DNA of 64,000 nt. It comes from Ancylomarina salipaludis (lineage in GTDB: Bacteria; Bacteroidota; Bacteroidia; Bacteroidales; Marinifilaceae). Below, piece by piece: positions 49,907-57,933 of this stretch (the stretch's first letter is position 1; every line of letters begins with the position of its first letter). The notes beneath the pieces are model-generated. The model did no database searches. It saw only the letters and a program-made list of their open reading frames with translations, and had not been told where the DNA came from. The DNA is taken from assembly GCF_004122035.1 (NCBI RefSeq), contig NZ_SAXA01000018.1, positions 1 through 64,000 of the forward strand, given 5' to 3'. Made by a program: the position numbers and the translations under genes.

Positions 49907-51817
49907 TTACAATTTTGTTTCAAACACTATTTTCTGACTTCTGTATTTTTTTTGTTGTTTCAATATATCCAATAAATTCGACAGCTCCTTAGTTGTGAAA
50001 ATTCGATTGGGAATCTGTAATTGGGAAAAATAGCTTACTCTCCCATTACTACTATCAAAACCTGCTTTAAAAGAAACATCATTAAACTGAACCCTAATTG
50101 ACTTTGGTAAGCTTTTCAGATGTAATGTATCAGGTATCTCAAAATCTACTTTCACATTCTCATTAATCGTTTCCTTAAAATACAATTTATTACATTTAAG
50201 TGTATCGATATAAGGATTAAAATAAGGTGTTAAATCAGAAATCCCTAAATAGACTTCATTACCAATTTTTAACAAGGCATTCGATTTTAAAACCCTTGAT
50301 TGCATCACAAAATTCGTATCGCGATTAAATTTAATGGGTAAAGGGTGTATCGAATCAATCTCGCATTGAGCCTCATGATCAAACAAATTAACAATCGCCT
50401 TTTTCTGATCTTCTAATTTTACCGTGGACATAAACTGGAAAAATCGTCTTTGACTTTCACCCAGATACTCGAAACGCATTTCACCTTTAAGGCTTTTCTT
50501 TTTAAGCCCTAATTTCAAGTTATAATTTTTACGATTCGCCGGCATGCCATCTACTTCGATTGTATCGATTATAAACGATTGACCATCTTCAATTAAAACC
50601 TCTTTGGATTGAATTCGTTCTCCACAATCGCCTAAGCGAACATATCTCTCTGTCGCATCCATAAAGATTTTGTCCTCCTTATCAATCAAGGTGCAAATCA
50701 TATGATTATCCACAGCAATTGATGATGTTGCGTAATTATAAGGTAAATCTCGTGTTCCCAACCAGCTTAAGCGTGCATCAAATCCAGCGGCATTTAACAT
50801 GGCTTTTAACAGATTTGCCATCCCCTTACAATCGCCATATTTGTTTTTAAAAACCAAGTCAGCGCTCTGGGGCCTGAACCCATCTATCCCTTTCTCAAAT
50901 GCAATATATCGGATATTATCCTGTACCCAATAAAATATAGAACGGATGCTATCCTGTTTACTGCTTTTATCTTTCAGAATTTCAGGAAGTACAGAGGCGA
51001 AACTTTTTGAATTCAGATCACTATTCCCCAACATTTCTTTGTACCATGCATAGAGATCTTGTGTTGTTTTTAAAATAGGTGTCCATTCTGTTTCCTCCAG
51101 TTGATATGCCTCAGCTGAAAAAAACAAATGAGGTATTTCATGCGGAGCCGAAGGTGAATAGTCACATTGAACCGGAGAAGAGATATGATCAAATTCATAT
51201 CTGATGATCTGATGACCATCGACAGATACAGAATCTGACTTCTGAACTTGTGCCTGATCGAAGTTATAGTCGCGTATGTTTAATTTTAACCAAGTTGGTT
51301 TTATAAGATTAACACGTCTCTTTTTCACAAAAAACTGATTATCTGGAATCATTTCTCGTGTAAAAAAGCGGATGTCATCATAAACCGTCACAATCTTAAA
51401 CTCAATAAATTGATCTTTTTCAGTCACATTCAGCGAAAAATGATAAAATTGACCATCCGTTTGAAAGATATCAGTATCCTTCTGATCCCCAATAACCGGT
51501 TTTACACGTCGATTCCCTTTTGATGATACAATTTTGTACTTCTGAAGAGCTTTGTGTGAATTCGTAAAATAGGTTCTGGTCAACTGTCTACCACACAAGG
51601 GAATTATTTTACACACATCGGTTTTAATCACCCTGGGCATCATCTGATTAGCCTGCTTTTCAAACTCAAAGGTGGTATTCCATTCACTTATTACAGCACT
51701 TTTATCGTCGTTCTCATTCAATATCTGATACCAGGATCTTATATCATTCTGTGCTTTAAGCACACAAACGATACTCAACAAACTTAGGGTCAAACAGATT
51801 TTCTTAATTACATTCAT
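49907..51817 (-). CDS. DUF3857 / transglutaminase-domain exported protein (catalytic triad intact)
   Basis: 636 aa with a signal peptide (KICLTLSLLSIVCVLKAQ). The N-terminal DUF3857 part (to about 260) is followed by a transglutaminase-like papain-fold domain. Its catalytic Cys330 is in YGDCKGM, His372 in AVDNHMI and Asp387 in IFMDATE. The usual preceding segment IFYWVQDNIRYIAFEKGIDGFRPQSA is present. A long C-terminal beta region follows. Such proteins are common in Bacteroidota and are probably periplasmic; substrates are not established. It is first in a two-gene operon with the degenerate paralogue. Confidence 0.88.
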   Translation of the reverse strand: MNVIKKICLTLSLLSIVCVLKAQNDIRSWYQILNENDDKSAVISEWNTTFEFEKQANQMMPRVIKTDVCKIIPLCGRQLTRTYFTNSHKALQKYKIVSSKGNRRVKPVIGDQKDTDIFQTDGQFYHFSLNVTEKDQFIEFKIVTVYDDIRFFTREMIPDNQFFVKKRRVNLIKPTWLKLNIRDYNFDQAQVQKSDSVSVDGHQIIRYEFDHISSPVQCDYSPSAPHEIPHLFFSAEAYQLEETEWTPILKTTQDLYAWYKEMLGNSDLNSKSFASVLPEILKDKSSKQDSIRSIFYWVQDNIRYIAFEKGIDGFRPQSADLVFKNKYGDCKGMANLLKAMLNAAGFDARLSWLGTRDLPYNYATSSIAVDNHMICTLIDKEDKIFMDATERYVRLGDCGERIQSKEVLIEDGQSFIIDTIEVDGMPANRKNYNLKLGLKKKSLKGEMRFEYLGESQRRFFQFMSTVKLEDQKKAIVNLFDHEAQCEIDSIHPLPIKFNRDTNFVMQSRVLKSNALLKIGNEVYLGISDLTPYFNPYIDTLKCNKLYFKETINENVKVDFEIPDTLHLKSLPKSIRVQFNDVSFKAGFDSSNGRVSYFSQLQIPNRIFTTKELSNLLDILKQQKKYRSQKIVFETKL

Positions 51818-52118
51818 TTCTTATCAATTTCCTCACTTATATAAATTATTATGATATAAAATGCAAAAATATATATTAAAACTATTTGATTATGTAGAAA
51901 ACTTAATTTATTAGCATTTATATTGATTTTGTTTAAAAAGATCAAGCTAAAACTGTTCCGGATTAAGATGAAAAACGATTAATCAACTCATGTAAATCAT
52001 TCATCTCCACGATCAATGAATTTTCTTAATCCAATCACGATAAAGACTGGTAAATTGAATCCCACGCTGCCGCAGAATTAGGGGCATTCCCTCTTTATCT
52101 TGTTACAAGATAGCATTC
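51818..52118. other. Intergenic region with a possible gene remnant
   Basis: About 300 bp. The minus strand near 52026-52086 can be read as LRQRGIQFTSLYRDWIKK, which looks like the end of a decayed frame. A 13-codon frame with a GGAG ahead follows at about 51967-52008. Neither is long enough to support a gene. Confidence 0.3.
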
Positions 52119-52688
52119 TCATTCATAAAATTTATCCTTCATCCATTTTAAAGGATTGTTTTTGATGTAATTTCTTATACGACATAAGGATTCATCATTC
52201 CGTATAATATGATCGTAATAACGAGATTGCCATGCAAAATCGGCATGAATTTTTCTGGCATTTATCGTACATATTCGTTTGTATTGATTGATAATAACCC
52301 CTAATGATCCGGGTTGCCATGCATTTGATGCCATCCTTGTGGCAGATACGCCCAATGTAGAGACGCCCAAATTGGACGTCTCTACATAACGTTCATCATG
52401 ACATTCATCATTGGGTTTGTTAATTATTACGATACCATGTACGTGGTTTGGCATAACCACAAATACGTCCAATTCAACAAACGGAAAATGGTTAGGGATT
52501 TCTGACCAATATTTGTGTGCCAGATGTCCAATATCAGACAATTGCATTTCCTCATTTACAATATCACCAAAATAATGTTTGCGACCATGGGTACAAATCG
52601 TTACAAAATACGCAGCATTCCATCCATAATCCCACCCTGGTAAACGAGCTGATGCAATACGGTATTTATTTTGATATTTCTCTGTCAT
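52119..52688 (-). CDS. IS200/Y1-type transposase-like protein with an in-frame palindrome
   Basis: 189 aa. The HUH motif is VMPNHVHGIVII near residues 79-90. The N-terminal GWNAAYFVTICTHGRKHYFGDI and C-terminal YYDHIIRNDESLCRIRNYIKNNP blocks are typical of the REP-associated or IS200-like Y1 family found in Bacteroidota, of a subfamily different from the one at 2455. The stretch ETSNLGVSTLGVSATRMASN between the two catalytic halves is encoded by the palindrome 52356-52386 and its neighbour, so a small repeat has been accommodated without breaking the frame. No flanking REP cluster was seen. Confidence 0.85.
   Translation of the reverse strand: MTEKYQNKYRIASARLPGWDYGWNAAYFVTICTHGRKHYFGDIVNEEMQLSDIGHLAHKYWSEIPNHFPFVELDVFVVMPNHVHGIVIINKPNDECHDERYVETSNLGVSTLGVSATRMASNAWQPGSLGVIINQYKRICTINARKIHADFAWQSRYYDHIIRNDESLCRIRNYIKNNPLKWMKDKFYE
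52356..52386. repeat. Nearly perfect 31-bp palindrome with GTAGAGACG arms
   Basis: TGTAGAGACG (52356-52365) and CGTCTCTACA (52377-52386) are perfect arms. Inside, CCAA and TTGG also pair, leaving one C/A mismatch and a 1-nt loop. It lies inside the transposase reading frame. GTAGAGACG palindromes are familiar as dispersed repeats in Bacteroidota genomes. Confidence 0.75.
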
Positions 52689-52776
52689 GATAACTAAATG
52701 AGCTTCAGGCTTCCCTTGTTTCGGGATTAATTAAACCTATGCATTTTTTTGCCTTTGCAGAGTACCAGCTACAAGC

Positions 52777-52798
52777 AAAACGAAGTTGAGATCAGCGG
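52777..52798. repeat. Copy 2 of the degenerate AAACGAAGTTGAGATCA repeat
   Basis: AAAACGAAGTTGAGATCAGC followed by GG, ending 7 bp before the stop codon of the YARHG gene in coordinate order (3' of that gene). Confidence 0.4.
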
Positions 52799-52804
52799 GT
52801 AGCG

Positions 52805-53563
52805 TTATTTCTTAATTATACCTCCCTTATAGTTAATTTTATATCTATCGATACTAAACTCCTCACCCTCTACAGTTGAGTAATTTCTTCTCACTTCTAT
52901 CAGATCTCCTTTTATAAATCCAGCTTCGTGATAGTACACATCAGACTGCCTCTCATATTTGGCTAACCGAACACTTTTAATCTCCTTTCCTTGATTATTA
53001 AATGTTGAAAAAAAGATAAGTTTAAGATTCCCATCCAATTCTAAACCAGGAAAAAAAACAAAGGAAATCACGCCATCGATTTCATCTGTTATGCGAAATC
53101 TTTTAATTTCATAGTAAGTTGCTTTCGTTTTAATATAGCTATAAACTGATTCATGCTCAGCTCGTCCAAATACAGGATTTTTTAAAGCGATAAGCTTTTT
53201 TGTCAGCTTCGGTTCAAATTTTTTTATATCCGGAGAATCTATTTTGAAGATATAATCGGTGTTTTTAGTTTTTTCAATTGACATTATTCGCTCTAAGTAT
53301 TCTTTCTCTTGATCTGAGAGCCTGTCATTTGTATAGTTACGAGATTCTGCATACCAACTGGTATTGTTAAAATAGTCTCGTAAATCAGCAGATTTGAAAC
53401 TATAGCCATGACGTGCAAAGACTTCATTTTTCAATAATCGGAGTTCAACAGCTGACATATTTATCAATTCCTGCTTTGTATGGAACACCGCACTTGTTTG
53501 AGCCATTGTTTTCACATTGCATAATCCCCAAAAAACAATAACGATTAAACTAATTTTATTCAT
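52805..53563 (-). CDS. Exported YARHG-domain protein
   Basis: From the ATG at 53563 the protein is 252 aa with a signal peptide (KISLIVIVFWGLCNVKTMAQ). The YARHG domain lies at about residues 40-75: LRLLKNEVFARHGYSFKSADLRDYF followed by SWYAESRN. It is an extracytoplasmic domain of unknown binding role. The rest contains several beta strands with no recognised family. The frame opens 57 bp upstream, but the chosen start gives a normal signal peptide. The region around the start is almost identical to that of the gene at 47617. Confidence 0.82.
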   Translation of the reverse strand: MNKISLIVIVFWGLCNVKTMAQTSAVFHTKQELINMSAVELRLLKNEVFARHGYSFKSADLRDYFNNTSWYAESRNYTNDRLSDQEKEYLERIMSIEKTKNTDYIFKIDSPDIKKFEPKLTKKLIALKNPVFGRAEHESVYSYIKTKATYYEIKRFRITDEIDGVISFVFFPGLELDGNLKLIFFSTFNNQGKEIKSVRLAKYERQSDVYYHEAGFIKGDLIEVRRNYSTVEGEEFSIDRYKINYKGGIIKK

Positions 53564-53638
53564 GCTGATTGTTAAACTATTTTGTGTTACTTGTTGAAAC
53601 AGAAATACTGCAGCTGACATTTCCTCCTGTGCTTACTC

Positions 53639-54292
53639 TTATTTCACCTCAATTCTAACCGGCTCTATCCGGATATGAGCTGGTAGTTTTTTAAACACAT
53701 TTCGATTTATTTCAAATATGCCCTTACGCTTAAGCGTGGCTGTGTACTCGTTTTTGATTGTATATTTTCCGTTTGATACTTGTGAGCTACAGGATTGAAT
53801 GTTGATTTTTAAAACATCGTTTTCTTTAAACTCTGTTGACAGTGAACCATTAGAATGACCTGTTATTTTGATGTTAATTCTTTCACCTACCCGACCTTCT
53901 TTGGGCATTTCGACATGAATGTACTCAACTGATTGCTCGACAACCTCAACAATAACTTCGTTGGAGGTCAGCTCCTTACCCATCAACGTAATTTTAAATG
54001 GACCAAGCTTGTTTTTGCCCAGCGATTTAGGACATACACTAACAAAGGTTCTGAAATTATTATCGTCTTGAAAATCTGCAAAAAAATTGTCCAGACCACA
54101 CCCCTTAGCTTCTCCATTTCTTTTTAAAACATCACTTTCAATACCTTCTATGGCCAAACGGATGCGAAGACTTTCACCCAAATGAATTTTACTTTTTGAG
54201 GCACTGGCTTTCAGGCTCAGTTCTTCATGTGCACAAGCTGATAAAACAAGACAGACTGTTGCCACTATCAATACATTTAATTTATTCATCAT
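53639..54292 (-). CDS. Lipoprotein with a beta-sandwich domain, unknown function
   Basis: 217 aa. The signal ends in a lipobox VLSAC, so lipid-anchored. The mature part has two Ig-like or BatD-like beta-sandwiches: SKIHLGESLRIRLAIEG, then KLGPFKITLMGKELTSNEVIVEVVE, then VGERINIKITG. The pattern resembles the N-terminal parts of BatD-type proteins, but the length is too short and no membrane helix follows. The function is unknown. It is 76 bp upstream of the YARHG gene on the same strand. Confidence 0.7.
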   Translation of the reverse strand: MMNKLNVLIVATVCLVLSACAHEELSLKASASKSKIHLGESLRIRLAIEGIESDVLKRNGEAKGCGLDNFFADFQDDNNFRTFVSVCPKSLGKNKLGPFKITLMGKELTSNEVIVEVVEQSVEYIHVEMPKEGRVGERINIKITGHSNGSLSTEFKENDVLKINIQSCSSQVSNGKYTIKNEYTATLKRKGIFEINRNVFKKLPAHIRIEPVRIEVK

Positions 54293-54519
54293 TCTAAATC
54301 GTTCTTCTTAGGTTAATTACTTAAGTGATGTATGTTGCCCCCTTTAATTATATTTTAATCTCACAAGCCGTATTACTCTGCTTTTGCAAAGCACAAACAA
54401 TAAACCTAACGAAGTGGAGATCAACGGAGGGATAACATCGTGCAACAATGCGACTATGCATGAACCCCTTATTGCCATTTTTTGAAGATAAATGCCGTAA
54501 ATTGAGGTTGTATCAAGCT
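54293..54519. other. Intergenic region containing repeat copy 3
   Basis: Between the lipoprotein start and the WG-repeat protein stop. It holds the third AAACGAAGTTGAGATCA-like repeat (54402-54427) and a preceding GCTTTTGCAAAGC palindrome near 54380. No gene seen. Confidence 0.4.
54402..54427. repeat. Copy 3 of the degenerate AAACGAAGTTGAGATCA repeat
   Basis: AAACCTAACGAAGTGGAGAT followed by CAACGG; similar to 52777-52798 over about 20 of 26 positions including neighbouring bases. Confidence 0.4.
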
Positions 54520-55095
54520 TTATGGATAACATAGCACCCGCTGTTGTAGGGCGTTTAAATTCATTTTTTTTCCTGTTTGATCAATGTAAAACCAGTTTTC
54601 GCTTTCCCATCTTTTATGCTCATCTTCTGGAATAATTCTACAATCATTCGAAACCTTTGCTTTGCCATTTTTAAAAGGAAACGCGCAATCGAATTGTGGG
54701 ACTATTATAATTTCACCGTACTTGTTTGCATAACCAATTTTTCCATTTTTTTTGATTCTGAAAAGTCCCTCCGAAATAGGGTCAGGACCATTGTCAAACC
54801 AAAAGATTTCGAATAATTCCTGATCATTCTTGTCAATTGCTATTAACCCTCCTTGTTTCCGCAAAACTATCGCATAATTTCTAAGAGTATCTGTGTAACA
54901 ATAGTGATATTTTCCAATTGGAATTATTGTATCACCAGCAATATTTACATATCCACTTTCAACGCCAACCTCGTCAAATTCTCCAACAAACACTTTTATT
55001 AAGTCGTCATTTTTTTGCTGTTGACCATACCCGCAAACAGAAACGAAAAATATTAATGCTATTAATATTAATCTGTAATGTCTTTTGTTCCTCAT
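54520..55095 (-). CDS. Exported WG-repeat protein
   Basis: 191 aa from the ATG at 55095, giving a signal peptide (YRLILIALIFFVSVCGYGQ). The frame runs 60 bp further, but that part translates the adjacent palindromic spacer and is unlikely to be coding. The mature protein has several WG-type beta repeats: GYVNIAGDTIIPIGKYHYC, LIAIDKNDQELFEIFW, GKIGYANKYGEIIIVPQFDCAFPF and GKAKVSNDC. WG-repeat proteins are common and mostly uncharacterised. It stands at the boundary between the secreted-protein block and the cassette-like region. Confidence 0.82.
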   Translation of the reverse strand: MRNKRHYRLILIALIFFVSVCGYGQQQKNDDLIKVFVGEFDEVGVESGYVNIAGDTIIPIGKYHYCYTDTLRNYAIVLRKQGGLIAIDKNDQELFEIFWFDNGPDPISEGLFRIKKNGKIGYANKYGEIIIVPQFDCAFPFKNGKAKVSNDCRIIPEDEHKRWESENWFYIDQTGKKMNLNALQQRVLCYP

Positions 55096-55113
55096 ATTAC
55101 TATAGGGGGAATT

Positions 55114-55246
55114 ACACACAACAGCTCGGTTATGAATAGTTGCGTGATTTAGCACTTAACTTTGCAAGTACACACCAAACTGAAAATACGCTAGGATTTT
55201 CAGAAGTAGGCGATAACAAGCAATTACTTATAGCCGAGCCCTTGTA
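55114..55246. repeat. attC-like imperfect palindrome A
   Basis: The left arm ACACAACAGCTCGG (55116-55129), continuing TTATGAATAGTTGC, pairs with right-arm CCGAGCCCTTGT (55234-55245), preceded by GCAATTACTTATAG. About 22 of 29 arm positions match, with a large loop. Located between the WG-repeat and RidA-like genes. Confidence 0.6.
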
Positions 55247-55264
55247 TTTTAGTGCTCTTAAAAT

Positions 55265-55657
55265 TTATTCCGATTTTACTACTGCATCTGCTTCAATTTC
55301 TACTAACCATTCAGGATTAATAAATCTTGTTACTTGCATAACGGTATCTACTGGTTTGATTTTCTTAAAATATTCGGCTCGCACTTTTATAACTTCTTCC
55401 CAATCTTCAATTCTGGTCAGCATAATGCGGGTTCTAACAACATCTTCTAATCCAGATCCTGCCCGTTCTAGAGCATCTTTAATTATTTCCAAACACCTAC
55501 GAGTTTGAACGCCAGGATTACCAATACCAACAGTTTTTCCATCGGGTCCTACAGGAGCAGTTCCACCAACAGAAATATATGGACCTACTCTTACGGCTCG
55601 ACTAAAACCGATTACATCTTCTAATGGATTTCCGTTTGAAATAAGTTCTCTTTTCAT
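55265..55657 (-). CDS. RidA-family protein lacking the catalytic Arg
   Basis: 130 aa, RidA/YjgF/UK114 trimeric fold. It has VGPYISVGGTAPVGPDG near residue 25-40, GVQTRRCLEIIKDALERAGSGLEDVV and the final WLVEIEADAVV strand. In true RidA enzymes an Arg in a R-S-C-V-E-V segment hydrolyses enamines or imines; here the corresponding stretch is PVDTVMQV, so the Arg is Asp. The protein is probably one of the non-deaminase Rid groups, with a small ligand or another activity. It lies between spacers A and B. Confidence 0.87.
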   Translation of the reverse strand: MKRELISNGNPLEDVIGFSRAVRVGPYISVGGTAPVGPDGKTVGIGNPGVQTRRCLEIIKDALERAGSGLEDVVRTRIMLTRIEDWEEVIKVRAEYFKKIKPVDTVMQVTRFINPEWLVEIEADAVVKSE

Positions 55658-55702
55658 AAATTAGACATTTTTGATTAGTATCCGTCTTCAGTCAAGCATT
55701 AA

Positions 55703-55847
55703 ACACAACGGTTCTGCCGTATGAAGTGGCCCCGCCATGCGTGTGGTATTTTCGCTTTCTTGTTTGTACTGCAGCTCACGCAGGAGCTGAACTTTCAAAT
55801 CCCACCAAGCCAGAGCTATTTTACGATGGCTTGTTGCGCCGTTGTAT
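55703..55847. repeat. attC-like imperfect palindrome B
   Basis: Ends are ACACAACGG (55703-55711) and CCGTTGTAT (55839-55847), inverted. A CTTGTTGCGC element lies next to the right end, also present at spacer C (56544-56553). The right end stops 4 bp from the stop codon of the GyrI-like gene, as expected for a recombination site directly 3' of a cassette gene. Confidence 0.65.
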
Positions 55848-55850
55848 ATT

Positions 55851-56396
55851 TTATTCAATAATTTCTTTTCTGTACTCTATTTTTTTATTTGGGACATCGT
55901 AAATTTCCATAACAAACCCCTCTTGTTTATTATGATTTTCCTTCACAAATTTCTCAATTGCAGGGTACACTTTCATTAGTCCAAATAAGATTGAAAGTTT
56001 TCCTTTATTTGGAAATTCGGCTATTATATACTTTTTTTCAGGAAATGTTTTTACTTTAAAATCATTTTGTATTTGAGTCAATTTAGAACTATCCTTTTTC
56101 TCAATAACACAACCGATTTCAGAACGCAACTTACTTTTTTCCACTTCTTTGGGATTGTCATAATAAATTCCAAATCCTTTAAACGTTTCAATTTCATATT
56201 TATCGAGCAATGAATGATAAATTTCATCCATTAATTTTGCACTTTGAGCATAGTCACCAGTCATTTGTCTATATACAAGAATTTCTCCTCCTTGTTTTTC
56301 AATATGGCAATTTACTTTTTTAAAACCTCCATAATAAGCCCAAACAATTATGGTAATCATTAAAATAACCCCTACAATAATCAATATAATTTTCAT
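55851..56396 (-). CDS. Membrane-anchored GyrI-like (effector-binding domain) protein
   Basis: 181 aa with one N-terminal membrane helix (IILIIVGVILMITIIVWAYYGGF), then a GyrI/AraC-type effector-binding domain: ILVYRQMTGDYAQSAKLMDEIYHSL, GFGIYYDNPKEVEKSKLRSEIGCVIE and YIIAEFPNKGKLSILFGLMKVYPAIEKFV. Such domains bind hydrophobic small molecules or inhibit gyrase, and are sometimes found as stand-alone, membrane-tethered forms. No DNA-binding domain is present. Flanked by spacers B and C. Confidence 0.85.
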   Translation of the reverse strand: MKIILIIVGVILMITIIVWAYYGGFKKVNCHIEKQGGEILVYRQMTGDYAQSAKLMDEIYHSLLDKYEIETFKGFGIYYDNPKEVEKSKLRSEIGCVIEKKDSSKLTQIQNDFKVKTFPEKKYIIAEFPNKGKLSILFGLMKVYPAIEKFVKENHNKQEGFVMEIYDVPNKKIEYRKEIIE

Positions 56397-56441
56397 TTTT
56401 TTTCTTTTTGAGAATAATATTAGTGTGTCATATCTATATGT

Positions 56442-56522
56442 GACACAACAGCTAAGCTATGCGTAGTATGCCTTGTGTTGCGCCTGCGACAAGGCATATT
56501 AGGTATGAACCATTGTTGTGTA
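56442..56522. repeat. attC-like palindrome C
   Basis: ACACAACA (56443-56450) is inverted by TGTTGTGT (56514-56521). The inner arms TATGCCTTGT and ACAAGGCATA pair perfectly around GTTGCGCCTGCG. The structure is a strong nested hairpin. A CTTGTTGCGC element follows at about 56544. Confidence 0.7.
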
Positions 56523-56561
56523 TTCGGTGCTACTTTATGATAACTTGTTGCGCTTTTGTTT

Positions 56562-57224
56562 TTATTGTCTAGATTCATAAGTTTCAATTCCTAATCTAGA
56601 CTCAGTTATAAATTTCTTAGCTAATTCCTTACTATTAATTTGGCTAATAAATCTCACTCTGTCTTCTTCTGATTGATCACCCAGCCATATCCCAAATATT
56701 ATATTTCTAGAAACTTCACTATGTTCAGTCTTTAGTTTACTTAGACAAGCACAGTATAATTTATTTAGTCTCTGAATAATCTTATTGTCAACAACTACTA
56801 ATGCACTGTCAAAGTCATTATACTTGTCAATAATCAAATTTGATATTTCATTTAACTCCTGAAGTTTTTGGTCAACTTTATCCAATTCATCATTATTTAT
56901 TTCGCAATTATAAACCCAATCGCAAGGAGACCATTTTAGTTCATGTTTCAAATCATCAACAGATACATTTGTGTAGGAGGAATTGTCTTTATATTCCTTG
57001 ATAACTTTGTCTAGTCCTGAATATGTGTTTGCAGTAATTCCAGCATAACTATATTCACCCGAGGTAAAAATCCCAAAAGAGTATAATTCACCGTCTTTTA
57101 TATCCTCAAGTAATGTATTGAATGCTTTTAATAAACCTTGGTATAGATTCTGGTTAAAAGAATTGTCATCGAAAATTTCATCAACCTTTTTATACTGCTT
57201 TTTTAAAAAGAACTTTCTAAACAT
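56562..57224 (-). CDS. DUF4303-family protein
   Basis: 220 aa. The DUF4303 pattern is present: GELYSFGIFTSGEYSYAGITANTYSGLDKV near residues 45-74 and LKWSPCDWVYNCEINNDELDKV near 110-130, with a C-terminal helical half. The family appears in immunity-like or SMI1/KNR4-like gene neighbourhoods, but its function is unknown. There is no signal or membrane segment. It lies downstream of the DJ-1 gene with only 59 bp between. Confidence 0.78.
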   Translation of the reverse strand: MFRKFFLKKQYKKVDEIFDDNSFNQNLYQGLLKAFNTLLEDIKDGELYSFGIFTSGEYSYAGITANTYSGLDKVIKEYKDNSSYTNVSVDDLKHELKWSPCDWVYNCEINNDELDKVDQKLQELNEISNLIIDKYNDFDSALVVVDNKIIQRLNKLYCACLSKLKTEHSEVSRNIIFGIWLGDQSEEDRVRFISQINSKELAKKFITESRLGIETYESRQ

Positions 57225-57266
57225 GTTTTGTATTTACTTTAAATATAATATGAGTTTTCAAATGAA

Positions 57267-57274
57267 GCCCAACG
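57267..57274. repeat. Single attC-type core GCCCAACG
   Basis: GCCCAAC matches the R-type core RYYYAAC of integron attC sites and lies in the 59-bp gap between the DJ-1 and DUF4303 genes. No palindromic partner was seen, so it may be a deleted site or chance. Confidence 0.3.
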
Positions 57275-57283
57275 TCGACTTTA

Positions 57284-57862
57284 TTATTCACTCCATATCC
57301 CATTTTTGAATAATTGAAACCATTTTTCAATTTCATCATCAGATTTCAATTCTGTTTTCTTAAAAATTTCAGTCGCAAATTCAATTGGGGCAATTCCATT
57401 CGCTGTAATGATATTCTTGTCGGTCTCTGCTAATTTATTTTGGTAATTTTCTTGTCCTCCATACTCTGGAACAATAGCTTTTAAATAACTCAAATCGTTG
57501 CTTGTATGCTTCAGATTATCTAAAATCCCCAACTGTCCTAAATAAAAAGTTGCCCCACAAATTGCAGCAATTGTTTTCCCCTTTTCAAATAGTTCTGAAA
57601 CCAGATTGTTGATCGTTGTTATTTCTCTTTTCTCCCAAGCTACTCCTCCCGGAAGAATTAACATCTCCACGTCTTCAATTTCCAATTCATTGAGTGATGT
57701 CGTTGGAATCACTTGTAAGCCACCCATTGAAGTTACTTCATTTCCAGTCTCCGAGAAATAAATCAAATCAAAACGTTCATCTTTAGCAATCTCCGGACCT
57801 AGATAAGCTATTTCCCAATCCGAATACCCATCAAATAGAAACACATATATTTTTTTTTTCAT
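57284..57862 (-). CDS. DJ-1/PfpI family protein
   Basis: 192 aa. The fold shows KIYVFLFDGYSDWEIAYLGPEI at the start, including the conserved Glu17, MLILPGGVAWEKR, and the nucleophile elbow AAICGATFYLG with Cys102. A typical GIAPIEFATEI end follows. These proteins are cysteine hydrolases or glyoxalase/chaperone-like; the substrate is unknown. Its 5' leader (57861-57902) is nearly the same as that of the next gene, the YdeI-like gene. Confidence 0.88.
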   Translation of the reverse strand: MKKKIYVFLFDGYSDWEIAYLGPEIAKDERFDLIYFSETGNEVTSMGGLQVIPTTSLNELEIEDVEMLILPGGVAWEKREITTINNLVSELFEKGKTIAAICGATFYLGQLGILDNLKHTSNDLSYLKAIVPEYGGQENYQNKLAETDKNIITANGIAPIEFATEIFKKTELKSDDEIEKWFQLFKNGIWSE

Positions 57863-57902
57863 ATTATTTCCTTTTTAAGTTTGTGTGCGGTCTTTTTTAG
57901 TT
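57861..57902 (-). promoter_or_regulatory. Shared 5' leader, copy 1 (before the DJ-1 gene)
   Basis: On the plus strand ATATTATTTC, then CTTTTTAAGTTTGTGTGCGG, then TCTTTTTTAG. The copy at 58502-58543 matches about 34 of 43 positions. Both lie immediately 5' of a minus-strand start codon, so on the coding strand each supplies a GGAAATAAT-like sequence before the ATG. Confidence 0.6.
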
Positions 57903-57933
57903 AATAAATAAAGTCCCGACTGTAGTTTTACTG

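Noticed and set aside
51960-52090. Remnant reading LRQRGIQFTSLYRDWIKK on the minus strand and a 13-codon frame with GGAG ahead
   Set aside because: Too short to assign to any family; kept only as a comment in the intergenic entry.
54344-54532. 62-codon frame on the minus strand overlapping the WG-repeat gene end
   Set aside because: It has no RBS and contains repeat copy 3; likely a chance frame.
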